Below, piece after piece: positions 7,832 through 16,924 of a DNA stretch of 64,000 bases; position 1 is the first letter of the stretch, and the number at the start of each line of letters is the position of its first letter. The translations under genes were made by a program, and so were the position numbers. The notes beneath the pieces were generated by a model. The model ran no database searches. It had not been told where the DNA came from and saw nothing but the letters and a program-made list of their open reading frames with translations. Source of the stretch: Oligoflexia bacterium. Its GTDB lineage: Bacteria > Bdellovibrionota > Bacteriovoracia > Bacteriovoracales > Bacteriovoracaceae. The stretch is taken from the NCBI GenBank assembly GCA_015232355.1, contig JADFZW010000019.1, forward strand, positions 48,161 through 112,160, written 5' to 3'.

Positions 7832-8606
7832 TAATTACATCCTGACATAATTTAAAATATCTTTCTGGCGAATCAACTGCCATCCTATAGCCACTATGAG
7901 AGAGAGCATATATGCTCCCTTCATTTACCAATTTATTAAATACATCTTTAGGAAAATCCAAGTAACTATCGCTATCAATATAATTAAATATCGATCTATC
8001 AAACGAATAGAGTCCAGAATTTACCCAAGTATCCTCTTCCGTACAAATATACTTTAAATCACCACCTGCAGGTCTCTCTAAAAATTTCACTATTCTTCCA
8101 TCTCCATCTCCATTTTTATCTCCATCAACTTCTACAATACTGTTACTCTTTAAAAGTTTTCTCTTATGAAGAAGAATGGTGGCCACTGAATTAAATTTTC
8201 TTTTATTTTCCAATTGCTTATTTATTAATAATCTATAATCAAAATTACTTACAACATCTCCATATAAGACTAAAAATACGTCAGCATCTTCTAGTAATTT
8301 TTGAGCATGCTTAACCGCCCCTGCAGTTCCAAGTAACATATCTTCATAGCTATAATTTATTTTGACACCAAATTTTTCTCCATCTCCAAAGTGCTCTACA
8401 ATATGCTGATAATTAAAATTCAAATTAATCACTATGTCTACAATCCCTAGCTCTCTCAAGTGAAGAATTGTCCACTCCATTAGAGGTCTGCCTGCGACCT
8501 CTAACATTGGCTTAGGAATCGTTTTAGTTAGTGGACCTAAACGCTCTCCTTTGCCGGCCGCCAATATCATAGCTTTTACATTAATTGATTTTTTAAATAA
8601 GTTCAT
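7806..8606 (-). CDS. Sugar-phosphate nucleotidylyltransferase (HddC/RmlA-like)
   Basis: The N-terminus AMILAAGKGERLGPLTKTIP with PKPM is the NTP-transferase signature (GxGxRL...PKP) that binds the nucleotide, and GDVVSNFDYR provides the metal-binding Asp. At 266 residues it is the short form, like HddC, which transfers GMP to D-glycero-D-manno-heptose 1-phosphate, or like GlmU/RmlA N-terminal domains. It overlaps the GmhB-like phosphatase by 14 bp and the radical SAM gene by 26 bp, showing tight operon structure. The substrate is likely the 1-phosphate of the sugar handled by the neighbouring phosphatase. An in-frame repeat (DGDKNGDGDG) sits in a loop near residue 160. Confidence 0.85.
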   Translation of the reverse strand: MNLFKKSINVKAMILAAGKGERLGPLTKTIPKPMLEVAGRPLMEWTILHLRELGIVDIVINLNFNYQHIVEHFGDGEKFGVKINYSYEDMLLGTAGAVKHAQKLLEDADVFLVLYGDVVSNFDYRLLINKQLENKRKFNSVATILLHKRKLLKSNSIVEVDGDKNGDGDGRIVKFLERPAGGDLKYICTEEDTWVNSGLYSFDRSIFNYIDSDSYLDFPKDVFNKLVNEGSIYALSHSGYRMAVDSPERYFKLCQDVINERPFSFT

Positions 8607-9159
8607 ACAATTGACTCAATTGGGTTATTTTATGATAAGGATTAAAATTCTCCGACCCATAACAACCAACAATAGGTGCTTCAAATGATTTTTCACCTAT
8701 CAACAAAATAGTTTTAAGACCTACTCTATTTCCTGCAACGATATCAGAAACCCTATCTCCTACTAAGTAACTATTTCTTAAATCAATCCTATACTCTTCT
8801 TGCGCCTTTATCAATAAACCACTCTTGGGTTTTCTACACTCACAATTTACTCTATATGCTGCAACTGTGGCCCGCAGATGGTGAGGACAATAATATGATT
8901 TAGAAATAATTGCATGTTTATTTTGCTTTAAAATTTGTAATTCAAAATCATGCAAATATTTTTCAATTTCACTCTCTGTTGCTAAACCTCTGGCCACTTC
9001 TGTTCTATTGGTAATTATAAAAATCAAATAACCTTTCGATATAAAACTAGCAATGATATCACCAACGCCATCATAAGGACGCTCTACCTTTGGCCAGATA
9101 ATTCCAGAATCTTTATTTAAAACTCCGTCCTTATCAAAAAATATCGCTTTGTTATTCAT
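8593..9159 (-). CDS. GmhB-like HAD phosphatase (heptose bisphosphate type)
   Basis: HAD-superfamily motifs are in order: FFDKDGVLNKD (nucleophile and acid/base Asp), IITNRTEV, and the C-terminal VGDRVSDIVAG. The zinc-binding insert of histidinol-phosphatase/GmhB proteins is present as YYCPHHL followed by NCECRKPKSG, with Cys-x-His and Cys-x-Cys ligands. GmhB removes the 7-phosphate from D-glycero-D-manno-heptose 1,7-bisphosphate before nucleotide activation. Length (188 residues) is normal. It lies between the SDR epimerase and the nucleotidylyltransferase, which supports a role in making an activated heptose or similar sugar. No GmhA isomerase is in the window. Confidence 0.88.
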   Translation of the reverse strand: MNNKAIFFDKDGVLNKDSGIIWPKVERPYDGVGDIIASFISKGYLIFIITNRTEVARGLATESEIEKYLHDFELQILKQNKHAIISKSYYCPHHLRATVAAYRVNCECRKPKSGLLIKAQEEYRIDLRNSYLVGDRVSDIVAGNRVGLKTILLIGEKSFEAPIVGCYGSENFNPYHKITQLSQLYELI

Positions 9160-9174
9160 CTTATTTTTTACTTT

Positions 9175-10221
9175 TCATCTTTGTAGATATCGAAACCAAC
9201 TATCGGTGGCCTTAGCAATTGAATGAGTATCCCACAAAGGAGCATCTCTCCAATAATCAATATTTTCTAAAACTCTCTTCACTCCCTCTTCAAAACTAAT
9301 CTGTGGTTGCCATCCAATTATATTTTTTATCTTTGAGATATCTGCGTGAGTTTTATCTGGCTCTCCTGGGCGCTTAGGTATATAAACTCTTTCTCCTCCC
9401 AAAAGATCTGCCAGCATATTAATTGAATAACAATTTCCACTACCCACATTAAAAATTTGAGAACAAACATTTGAGTTTGAGTTAGCAGCACTCCAAAAGG
9501 CATTGGCCACATCGGAAACAAAGATAAAATCTCTAGCTTGTTTTCCATCACCAACTATTGTATATGCTTTTCCCTCTAGTTTTTGCTTTAAAAAAATACC
9601 AAAGACTGCTCCGTATGTTCCAGTAGTTCGCGATCTCGGGCCAAAAACATTAAAGAGACGTAGTGAAATTGTTGGTAATTTGTAAATTCGTCCATAGTGA
9701 ATTACATATTGTTCCCCAATATTTTTGCTTAAAGCATAGGGGTATTGTGGATCAATCGTTGCATTCTCATTAGTAGGAGTATTACTGGTATCACTGGCCA
9801 ATCCATAACAAGAAGAGGATGCAGCGTAAACAAATTTTTCCAATTGATTGTACTTATTAGACCACTCTCTGGCCAAAGATAAAATATTAAATGTGCCATT
9901 AACATTAGCATTATGATAGTCAGCAGGTCTTTCAATTGAAGGAACAATATCTGCAAGTCCCGCCAAATGAAAAATATATTTTACATTCGGAACATCAATT
10001 CTTGTATCCATCTCCAATTTTTTTATATCTCTTTCAAATGTAATATCCACATTAACAATATACAAGTTAGAATTATTTAAATGTTTTTGAAGATTAGAAA
10101 TTCTTCCAGTAGATGCATTATCTAAGACAATAACCTTAAATCCATGATCTATTAACAAATCAACTAAATGTGAACCAATAAATCCCAACCCGCCAGTAAC
10201 TATTGCACTCTTCGTATTCAT
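9175..10221 (-). CDS. NAD-dependent sugar epimerase/dehydratase (extended SDR)
   Basis: The dinucleotide-binding motif GGLGFIGSHLVDLL is at the N-terminus, the active-site YxxxK is in YPYALSKNIGEQY with an upstream SSSCYG serine, and ARDFIFVSDVANAF is the usual late SDR motif. At 348 residues it matches UDP-glucose 4-epimerase/GDP-mannose epimerase-like proteins. It probably epimerises or dehydrates the nucleotide sugar produced by the neighbouring enzymes; an HldD-like role is possible but the sequence looks closer to the general GalE group. It sits 15 bp upstream of the gmhB-like gene and 9 bp downstream of the small membrane protein gene, in one operon. Confidence 0.88.
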   Translation of the reverse strand: MNTKSAIVTGGLGFIGSHLVDLLIDHGFKVIVLDNASTGRISNLQKHLNNSNLYIVNVDITFERDIKKLEMDTRIDVPNVKYIFHLAGLADIVPSIERPADYHNANVNGTFNILSLAREWSNKYNQLEKFVYAASSSCYGLASDTSNTPTNENATIDPQYPYALSKNIGEQYVIHYGRIYKLPTISLRLFNVFGPRSRTTGTYGAVFGIFLKQKLEGKAYTIVGDGKQARDFIFVSDVANAFWSAANSNSNVCSQIFNVGSGNCYSINMLADLLGGERVYIPKRPGEPDKTHADISKIKNIIGWQPQISFEEGVKRVLENIDYWRDAPLWDTHSIAKATDSWFRYLQR

Positions 10222-10230
10222 ATATAGACC

Positions 10231-10731
10231 TCATTCCATTGCTAATAATCTTCTAAAAAAATAAATAATTCTTGCTGCTACATAAAATAGATAGAAGGCA
10301 AAATTTTTATTACACTTATATTGCTCTTGATCTCTACTACCTTTAGATATTGATATTATACCTAAATCAATAAATCTATCTATCCTATCACTCAATGCTT
10401 TATTGCTATCATTTATGTTTTTCATATCCTTAGTCATCTTAATCTTCCCTCTGTAAATTGCAGTCATCAAAGAAATCCTTCTAGCGGTTTCACTCATATT
10501 AAAAAGATGAAAATAACAATATGACCACAAAATAATTATCAAAAAATGTCTAAAGAAATAATTAGAATAAGAATAATAACAATATCCAAAGCATGACATA
10601 ACGATCACGAAAAAAACTTGAAAAAGAAGTGTTGCTTTCTGAGGACGCATACTCGTTATACGCATAAAAGCAGCATGAAAAACAAGATTAACAATTGGTA
10701 TAACAAAAAGATAGATAAAAATAATTTTCAT
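10231..10731 (-). CDS. Small membrane protein of unknown function, glycan operon (1 of 2)
   Basis: I do not recognise a family. The 166 residues start with three hydrophobic segments (about residues 1-20, 32-52 and 60-78), then a soluble part (about 85-145) containing SNKALSDRIDRFIDLGIISI, which looks like the recognition part of a winged helix, and end in a last hydrophobic stretch before RRLLAME. The layout matches that of the gene before it (10741-11286): membrane segments, a helix-rich soluble part with a predicted small DNA-binding-like fold, then a terminal hydrophobic segment. The two genes are 9 bp apart and flank the start of the nucleotide-sugar genes, so they may be duplicated and act together in the membrane. 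Confidence 0.65.
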   Translation of the reverse strand: MKIIFIYLFVIPIVNLVFHAAFMRITSMRPQKATLLFQVFFVIVMSCFGYCYYSYSNYFFRHFLIIILWSYCYFHLFNMSETARRISLMTAIYRGKIKMTKDMKNINDSNKALSDRIDRFIDLGIISISKGSRDQEQYKCNKNFAFYLFYVAARIIYFFRRLLAME

Positions 10732-10740
10732 TTTTTCAAC

Positions 10741-11286
10741 TTACTTTCTTCTTACTTCAAGTCCTAAAAATTTTCTAAACGATATAAAAGAAATTGCTAT
10801 TATTTTTCCCAGGCAACTCAATTCAACAATACAGTTCTCTTTGTCTGTTTTATCTGTTTTCTTTAAATTTACAAATTTATCATTTAGCATATCTAGCACT
10901 CTTCCCTCTATGTTTAACTTTGGCATTATCTCACTCTTTAATTCCTCTAACGCAAAATATTTTTTATTCCTCAAGAGAATAATCAAATAAAGCGATGGTG
11001 ACCATGCATGAATTGCAGGATAAGAAAGAATATAACTGCCACCTAAAAATCCACTAAGGAGTAAATGATAAATAAATATATCTATATCCACCTCCATATT
11101 TAACAAAGGAAAAAACATCGCCACAACGTAAATTATCGAAGGCAACAAAATAAATAGCAACAAAAGCCACATTAAAGTATTTTTAGGATTAAATAATCTC
11201 CATATAATTACATGTAATGGGAAAGATATTAAAAATATTATTATAAAGACATTTAAAATTAGATTTACGTTCACGTTTACATTCAC
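10741..11286 (-). CDS. Small membrane protein of unknown function, glycan operon (2 of 2)
   Basis: No recognised family. There are three to four hydrophobic segments in residues 8-120, then a soluble part with ALEELKSEIMPKLNIEGRVL, then a hydrophobic end before RKFLGLEVRRK. The start shown is a GTG two bases after the stop of the GT/radical SAM gene; an out-of-frame ATG overlaps it, and the next in-frame ATG is 37 codons on, so translation probably couples to the gene above. The first codons are a 6-bp repeat giving NVNVNVN, which may have shifted the start. Likely a membrane partner of the next gene in glycan assembly or export; this is only inferred from position. Confidence 0.6.
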   Translation of the reverse strand: MNVNVNVNLILNVFIIIFLISFPLHVIIWRLFNPKNTLMWLLLLFILLPSIIYVVAMFFPLLNMEVDIDIFIYHLLLSGFLGGSYILSYPAIHAWSPSLYLIILLRNKKYFALEELKSEIMPKLNIEGRVLDMLNDKFVNLKKTDKTDKENCIVELSCLGKIIAISFISFRKFLGLEVRRK

Positions 11287-11288
11287 AT

Positions 11289-13220
11289 TTAAATAAAATT
11301 AAGGTGCATAGGTGTTTGATGATGACTTTTAGAAAATTTAACACCCTCTAGACCCTCTATGGCCGGTTCTTGTTTTTGTTCTTGTTTTAAATTCCACAAG
11401 AATTCATTTACTTTATGTTGCAAACACATTGTTCCACAATCTGTATGAGTATTGAAATTTTCAGATGATATTTTATCCATTACTTCCCAATATCTATCGC
11501 TTAACCAGATTTCTTTAAAGGACTTTTCTGCAATATTACCTATATGAAATTTTTCTTTAAATCTATCATTAAATAAAAATCCACATGGTGCCACTAATCC
11601 TGTTCCTGATATTTGTAAGATAAAGGGAGGACCATAACAATGCAAATAACTCTTAACCCCTTTACTTAAAATCTTTGACCACTTTACCTTAACAACATAC
11701 TCATCACTAGATTCACTCTCAGCTTCCTTTAATAATAATTCCAGCTCTGGTCGCAAATATTTTTGGTAATCTACTCCTAAAGATTTTTGTTCATCATCTG
11801 AACAATGTTTTATAACTAGATAATCTACTCCCAATGACTTGCCTAAATTTACTAAAGGCATGATCTCGTTAGCATAAGAAGGAAGTAACACCATCTGCAA
11901 ACCAATAGTTACATCTAGAGATTTTTTTCTCTTTATCTCTACTGCTCTTTTTATATTATCAACTACTTTAAAAAATGCATCTTCACTCACTCCATGAATT
12001 TTTGCATATGCAGATGGAGTGCCTGCAGAGATATTTATCCGCAAATAGGTTAAGAGAGGTAAAATATCTGGTAATCTGTTAGCATGCAAATGGAAACCAT
12101 TAGTCCCAACTGCCATATCTAGTCCAAGTTTCTCTTTGCCTCTAATTAAAAAATCATAGAAATGTTGAGAGAGAGTACTTTCACCATCACTAACCAAGCT
12201 TACTGCTTTTACTCCAATCTCTTTAGCATCATCTAAAAAATTAAATAGATGTTCCTTATCCAAATCATGACCAACGTTTCGTTGTAATCTTCCAAAACAA
12301 TATTCACAAGCATAAGAACATCGCTCAGTTAAGCTCATATCAATAGTAATTGGAGCAATTCTTTCTCTCGCAAGCCAACTGGCCACTCTATCTTCATGCC
12401 ACGCTAATTTATGGCCATCCAATATTAAATTATTACTACAATTATTATTGTTACTATTACTATTTTGATTTTTTTTCTCTTTCAATTTTCTATAATCCTT
12501 AACTGCTTCAATCCTTTTAAAATGAATCTCCCATACCAATCGTAAATAGTTTTTACTCACTTGTAATAATGATGTTAGGGTAGTTGCCTTTGATTTACCA
12601 CTAAGGCGTTTTCTTAAAAAACTGGGAACTTCCGCAAATAGATAACCCTTCCTGATCAATTTTACGAGTATCTCTGCTTGATAAAAAAAACCATCACACT
12701 GAAGTTTAATATCATTTAAGATCTCTCTTCGATAAAAGACCGTTCCATTGGTATAATTTAAATTAACTCCAAAAGAGATATTTATTATAAATCTAAATAT
12801 GGTTGAAATTAATCTACGCCAATAATTCCTAACTTCTACATTATGAATAAATGGCACTATAATATCAACTTGATTCATCAAATGATAACATTGTAATGCT
12901 TGATCGGGATCATTCTCATTATCTCCCGGAAACATTACCACTACTTCATTTTTTGCTATTCCAACACCATCAAAAAATGATCTGCCAATTCCCTTTGGTG
13001 ATTGATGATTGACTATCCTTACATTAGAATATCTTTTACTTAATTCTTTAGAATACTCGCTAGTTTTATCAGAACTACCATCATTAACAACGATGATCTC
13101 TCCCTCTATAAAATGCTTATTAAATGCACTTAAGGTGGAGTAGACTGCATTGGTAATATTTTTTTCTTCATTAAGTGCTGGCATTATCACCGATAACGAA
13201 GGTATCCTATTTTTAATCAT
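11289..13220 (-). CDS. Fusion of family 2 glycosyltransferase and radical SAM/SPASM protein
   Basis: Residues about 1-240 are a GT2 glycosyltransferase of the dolichol-phosphate-mannose-synthase type: SVIMPALNEEKNI, VNDGSSDKT and the metal-binding GDNEND. After a low-complexity Asn/Ser linker (about 248-262) residues 265-643 are a radical SAM enzyme with CSYACEYC (CX3CX2C) and SPASM-like cysteines (LHCYGPP, APCGFL, TDCGTMC). The second half is a paralogue of the separate radical SAM protein at 6644-7831; both share HKL..H..RV..WL at the start and H.NFI at the end. No C-terminal membrane segments are seen in the GT part. It is the first gene of the glycan operon. Joining sugar transfer and a radical modification in one chain suggests that the same glycan-linked substrate is handled; the substrate is unknown. 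Confidence 0.85.
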   Translation of the reverse strand: MIKNRIPSLSVIMPALNEEKNITNAVYSTLSAFNKHFIEGEIIVVNDGSSDKTSEYSKELSKRYSNVRIVNHQSPKGIGRSFFDGVGIAKNEVVVMFPGDNENDPDQALQCYHLMNQVDIIVPFIHNVEVRNYWRRLISTIFRFIINISFGVNLNYTNGTVFYRREILNDIKLQCDGFFYQAEILVKLIRKGYLFAEVPSFLRKRLSGKSKATTLTSLLQVSKNYLRLVWEIHFKRIEAVKDYRKLKEKKNQNSNSNNNNCSNNLILDGHKLAWHEDRVASWLARERIAPITIDMSLTERCSYACEYCFGRLQRNVGHDLDKEHLFNFLDDAKEIGVKAVSLVSDGESTLSQHFYDFLIRGKEKLGLDMAVGTNGFHLHANRLPDILPLLTYLRINISAGTPSAYAKIHGVSEDAFFKVVDNIKRAVEIKRKKSLDVTIGLQMVLLPSYANEIMPLVNLGKSLGVDYLVIKHCSDDEQKSLGVDYQKYLRPELELLLKEAESESSDEYVVKVKWSKILSKGVKSYLHCYGPPFILQISGTGLVAPCGFLFNDRFKEKFHIGNIAEKSFKEIWLSDRYWEVMDKISSENFNTHTDCGTMCLQHKVNEFLWNLKQEQKQEPAIEGLEGVKFSKSHHQTPMHLNFI

Positions 13221-13319
13221 AAAAATAGGTTCTATATTTTAAAATGAAGTGTCAAGTTGATAACTTCGAGATTTGTAAGATTGAGTTGCGCTTGGATGCT
13301 CGCATATACGCATTAATAT

Positions 13320-13547
13320 TTATTTGTTATCTTTTTTTGTTTCACTATCGTATTTATAAACTCTTAGCACTTTAATCTTCTCCTTGCCTTTATCTTTGCC
13401 TTTATTAAAAGATTTAGCAGAAGAGGATTGATCGTGTGTCTGCTCTGTTGTCCGCTCTGTTGTCCGCTCGATTGTTTTATTTTTATTTGCCCATCCTAAA
13501 TTTTGATCAACTGACCATTTATTAAATTCTACATAACCACTTTCCAA
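13320..13547 (-). CDS. Possible small low-complexity ORF, doubtful
   Basis: A 75-codon frame opening with TTG and without a clear ribosome site. Its middle is made of 12-bp repeats (TGTTGTCCGCTC read on the plus strand) giving ERTTERTTEQ, and its end is Lys/Asp-rich. The frame is also open upstream of the TTG with no ATG. It may be the remains of a larger gene or a chance frame in repetitive DNA. It lies between the start of the glycan operon and a gene on the other strand. Confidence 0.25.
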   Translation of the reverse strand: MESGYVEFNKWSVDQNLGWANKNKTIERTTERTTEQTHDQSSSAKSFNKGKDKGKEKIKVLRVYKYDSETKKDNK

Positions 13548-13892
13548 TTCATATATACCCCGAATCGCTATAAAGAAAAAAGTGCATTTAGTGCCTTCAG
13601 TTTTATAAAAAAATATCTAAATAGTCGCCGGCACTTTCGCGCCAGCGACTAAATAAATAAAAATGACCATTTTTTAAGTATCAATAAAATATATTTAGTT
13701 ATCTTCATTAAAACAATATTAGTAGTTTATAAAAAAATTTAATTTATTTTATGTAATTCATCAATCATCTTGTTAAACTTTCAAATAGAGAATGGAGAAT
13801 GGAGAATAGACGATGGATTAAGTAAAAAAAGATCCACCTATTTAATTCAAAGTTAATCCAATGCTAATCCAATGCTAATCCAAGGAGATCAT
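13548..13892. other. Intergenic region with a hairpin and tandem repeats
   Basis: No gene seen. TAGTCGC (13622-13628) and GCGACTA (13645-13651) form a 7-bp stem that continues inward as GGC/GCC after one mismatch, the only GC-rich piece in the gap. On the minus strand it is followed by TTTAGATATTTTTTT, so it could be a weak terminator for the small ORF. Near 13788-13808 there is a 7-bp repeat (GAGAATG), and 13861-13882 holds two copies of ATGCTAATCCA ending at the ribosome site of the next gene. Confidence 0.5.
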
Positions 13893-14711
13893 ATGTTATT
13901 AAAATATTTAATTACTTTTGTTTCTTTATTGATGGTAAATATAATTTCAATTCCAGTTTCATTATCATCTCAAGAAGTTAAATTATACTCCCAAATAAAT
14001 GAAATGATAATTGAACGTGGTAATTTTGGAGAAAACAGATCGCTTGTCGATTACTCTTCTATGCTTCCCGGTTTGTTAGACGAAATAAAAACGCTTAAAA
14101 AAGGTGATCATATTATAGATGCCGGTGCAGGAAATTTGATAGCTGTAATGGATATATTAAATGATGAAAATCTTCAAGGATTAAATATCTCCGCTATCTC
14201 TGCAGGTATAGACTTTGATAAAATTAGATTATCAAAGGAACTAGCAGAAAAAAGAACTGGGAAATATAACCTATTTGAAAAAATGTTTAACAAGATTAAA
14301 GATGAAGAAATCACAAAAGATCTTGGAAAAGCAAAATTAATAATGGATGTTTTTGGTATACTCTCTTACTCCATTTCTCCTGCCAAAGATCTTAAAAGAT
14401 ATCTAGATCTTTTAAAAGATGATGGTCTAATCTATTTGGTTAGTAGTTCACTTGATCATTTACCAAGCTCAAAGGTTGTACTTAAAGATGAAAAAAAGAG
14501 TAAAATAAGCATATTAAAATTGCTCATGCAAATTCCAGGTATCAAGGTCACGCCTCTCGATTTTTCCTATGATTTATCAAATCAGGAGCATATAGAAGCA
14601 GTAAAAATCACCATTGTTGATAGAGATAAAATTGTAATTCCCAATATTATTATAAACGACTTAGTAACCACCTTTTCAGGAACAGGCTGTCGCACTTTTA
14701 TTGAGTATTAA
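13893..14711 (+). CDS. Exported SAM-dependent methyltransferase-like protein
   Basis: ATG 13893 is preceded by AAGGAG at a good distance, so I prefer it to the ATG at 13872, which lies inside an 11-bp repeat. The first ~25 residues (MLLKYLITFVSLLM and on) form a signal peptide. The rest resembles a class I methyltransferase: HIIDAGAGNLIAVMDIL is the SAM-binding motif I, and AKLIMDVFGILSYS with LLKDDGLIYLVSSS fits motifs near the active site. A signal peptide on a SAM-dependent enzyme is odd because SAM is not expected in the periplasm; the fold might be reused, the protein might be delivered into another cell, or the hydrophobic start may be a membrane anchor. No neighbour points to a substrate. 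Confidence 0.7.
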   Translation: MLLKYLITFVSLLMVNIISIPVSLSSQEVKLYSQINEMIIERGNFGENRSLVDYSSMLPGLLDEIKTLKKGDHIIDAGAGNLIAVMDILNDENLQGLNISAISAGIDFDKIRLSKELAEKRTGKYNLFEKMFNKIKDEEITKDLGKAKLIMDVFGILSYSISPAKDLKRYLDLLKDDGLIYLVSSSLDHLPSSKVVLKDEKKSKISILKLLMQIPGIKVTPLDFSYDLSNQEHIEAVKITIVDRDKIVIPNIIINDLVTTFSGTGCRTFIEY

Positions 14712-14863
14712 ATATAATAGATAGTTGATCGCTAAAGTCTGCAAAATAAAAGATAAACAATAAGATCCTTGACCAACATATTCAAATTAATATCTAATTG
14801 AATAGTATTTAAATAAATATCTTCATAATTTTTATTAAAGCGATAAAAGATTGGAAATCATTT

Positions 14864-16924
14864 ATGGCCAATAATTTATTTAACATCAACACTTTATTTT
14901 CTCTTTACTCTTTACTTTGGTTAATGCTCATATTTTTACTCTATCCTTTTTCCTACAAAACACTGACAAAGGATAATAGTGAAAATAAAGAACATCTCTT
15001 TAAATATCTACTTCTCTTTTTTATTTTTTATGGATTAAGAGATACATTGAATTCATTTATCACATATGCAGGATTAAATGTTTTACCATTTTTTGCTAAC
15101 TATTATCTAGTTCATGCTTTTTGGGTGATTTCATTAGTATTTTTACACTTGTTTACAGTTCATACCAGTAAATACCTATTCCAACATATACAAATAACCT
15201 ACAAACCATATTTGATTTCTCTGATACTTTTAGTTGCATTGTCGATAACATACGGATACAGAGCATGGCAGATTAGTACATACTTGTTATTTGAAGTTAG
15301 CGGTATCATTTGGCTTACAATCGTATTATCAAAATTTCATAAAAGATTTCATCTTAAAAATCAAAATATTAAACCAGCTATAATTTCTATTATAGCTCTC
15401 TCTCTATTGAACTCCATTTCTCATTTTAATTTATCCATTCCTGTATTTACTTCTGTATCTACTGCATTTCCTGCATCGATATACATTTTAGCAATCTATT
15501 CTTTAAAATGTCTTTTAGTAATCATTATTGCTACCACTCTTCATAAATATATTTTTTCTCTACAAAAAAAACCACTATTAAAAGTTAAACCATTTTTTAT
15601 TACTATTGCAGCGATAACCATCATTATTAGTAGTACCGTTAATCTTTATAAAAATGAACACTCCTACAATTTACAAAGTCAAAATCAACATAGTCTAATG
15701 ATTATGAAAAACATGTGGGAAACACATGTGGGCTTTGCCAATAATCTGATTGCCAGTTTAAGCAAATCGCCAGTTTTTTATACTCTTGAAGAAAAAGAAA
15801 TAAAATCACAACAAACTTATGCCCTCACTTCCACTCTTGAGCGCTACTGTAAATCCTTCAATGCCATTCCCGCCATATGCTACTTTTTAAATAATGAAGG
15901 TAGGGTAGTGGCAACATCCACTCAGCAAAATAATTATAGTTATAATTATAACTATATAGGAATGGATTTTAGCTCTCATCAATACTTTAAAGATTTAAAA
16001 AGTCAAAGAGTTGCTAGAAATGAAATTATAGAATTTTCACCTCAAGATGTCGGATATATTATACCCCTTCCAGTTTATAATCTTAAACAAAACATAGTGG
16101 GAATTGTGGCCATAAAATTAGAAATTGGAAATTCCATTCTTAAAAGGTTAGATCCCACACTTAATGATAGTACTGTCACAATTGTAGATGACAATGGTAA
16201 AATTCTTCGTACAAATAAAGCACAGTACTCCCTACAAATGCTTTGGTCTAAATCATCATCTGCTCTCTTAAAAGAACAACCATACAATCTACAACCAGTT
16301 AATTTCGAAAATACAATTCAATCACTTTTTTTAATTAAGAGCGATTCAACACCTATGCAATTTATCTCCATCTCTAGTCAACAAGATTCTGCTCTTATTA
16401 GTTTCATTGGCCTGCTGCTCTCTTTATTTGCTGGAATATTATCTTTTATGAGAGTGGTTAATTTTCAACACATGAACTATTTAAGTAAAGAGTTAGCTGA
16501 TCGCGAACTTAAATTTCGTTTAATCAGTGAAAATAGTTCTGATTTTATTTTTCAATTGGACATGAAAGGACATCTTACCTATTGTTCCTCAGCAGTGATT
16601 AGAGAATTAAGATATGATCCCGAAGAGGTAATCGGAACTAACTTTACTCATTATATTGTCTATGAAGATTTAGAAAAATCAAAACAAAGTTTTCAAAAAA
16701 ACATTGAAGGCCATAAGACCTCAACAGAATTAGGATTAATAGCTAAAGATGGTCGAATCATTCAAACAGTTAGTAATGCTGGTCCTCTACGAGATGAAAA
16801 TGGTGAAATAAAAGGAGTGCAGGGACACATACGTAATAATAATTATCAAAAATTTCAAATTAGAGACACTGATAGATACTTTTCCCCATTGATTGACAAA
16901 GAGATAGAAATGTCTGGTGTATAA
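14864..16924 (+). CDS. Membrane sensor with extracytoplasmic Cache-like domain and PAS, no output domain
   Basis: Residues 1-265 contain about eight hydrophobic segments like those in 7TM-type sensor kinases. Residues about 285-505 are an extracytoplasmic sensor resembling a double Cache domain (YIGMDFSSHQYFKDL and VGIVAIKLEIGNSIL are typical). A last membrane segment at about 510-530 leads to a PAS domain (about 545-650; ISENSSDFIFQLDMKG, DGRIIQTVSNAGPLRDENG). Proteins with this layout normally continue into a histidine kinase or GGDEF domain; this one ends 25 residues after the PAS. The last 65 bp overlap the convergent RND-TolC gene. It may be truncated by rearrangement or signal through a partner. 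GGAAA precedes the ATG. Confidence 0.75.
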   Translation: MANNLFNINTLFSLYSLLWLMLIFLLYPFSYKTLTKDNSENKEHLFKYLLLFFIFYGLRDTLNSFITYAGLNVLPFFANYYLVHAFWVISLVFLHLFTVHTSKYLFQHIQITYKPYLISLILLVALSITYGYRAWQISTYLLFEVSGIIWLTIVLSKFHKRFHLKNQNIKPAIISIIALSLLNSISHFNLSIPVFTSVSTAFPASIYILAIYSLKCLLVIIIATTLHKYIFSLQKKPLLKVKPFFITIAAITIIISSTVNLYKNEHSYNLQSQNQHSLMIMKNMWETHVGFANNLIASLSKSPVFYTLEEKEIKSQQTYALTSTLERYCKSFNAIPAICYFLNNEGRVVATSTQQNNYSYNYNYIGMDFSSHQYFKDLKSQRVARNEIIEFSPQDVGYIIPLPVYNLKQNIVGIVAIKLEIGNSILKRLDPTLNDSTVTIVDDNGKILRTNKAQYSLQMLWSKSSSALLKEQPYNLQPVNFENTIQSLFLIKSDSTPMQFISISSQQDSALISFIGLLLSLFAGILSFMRVVNFQHMNYLSKELADRELKFRLISENSSDFIFQLDMKGHLTYCSSAVIRELRYDPEEVIGTNFTHYIVYEDLEKSKQSFQKNIEGHKTSTELGLIAKDGRIIQTVSNAGPLRDENGEIKGVQGHIRNNNYQKFQIRDTDRYFSPLIDKEIEMSGV

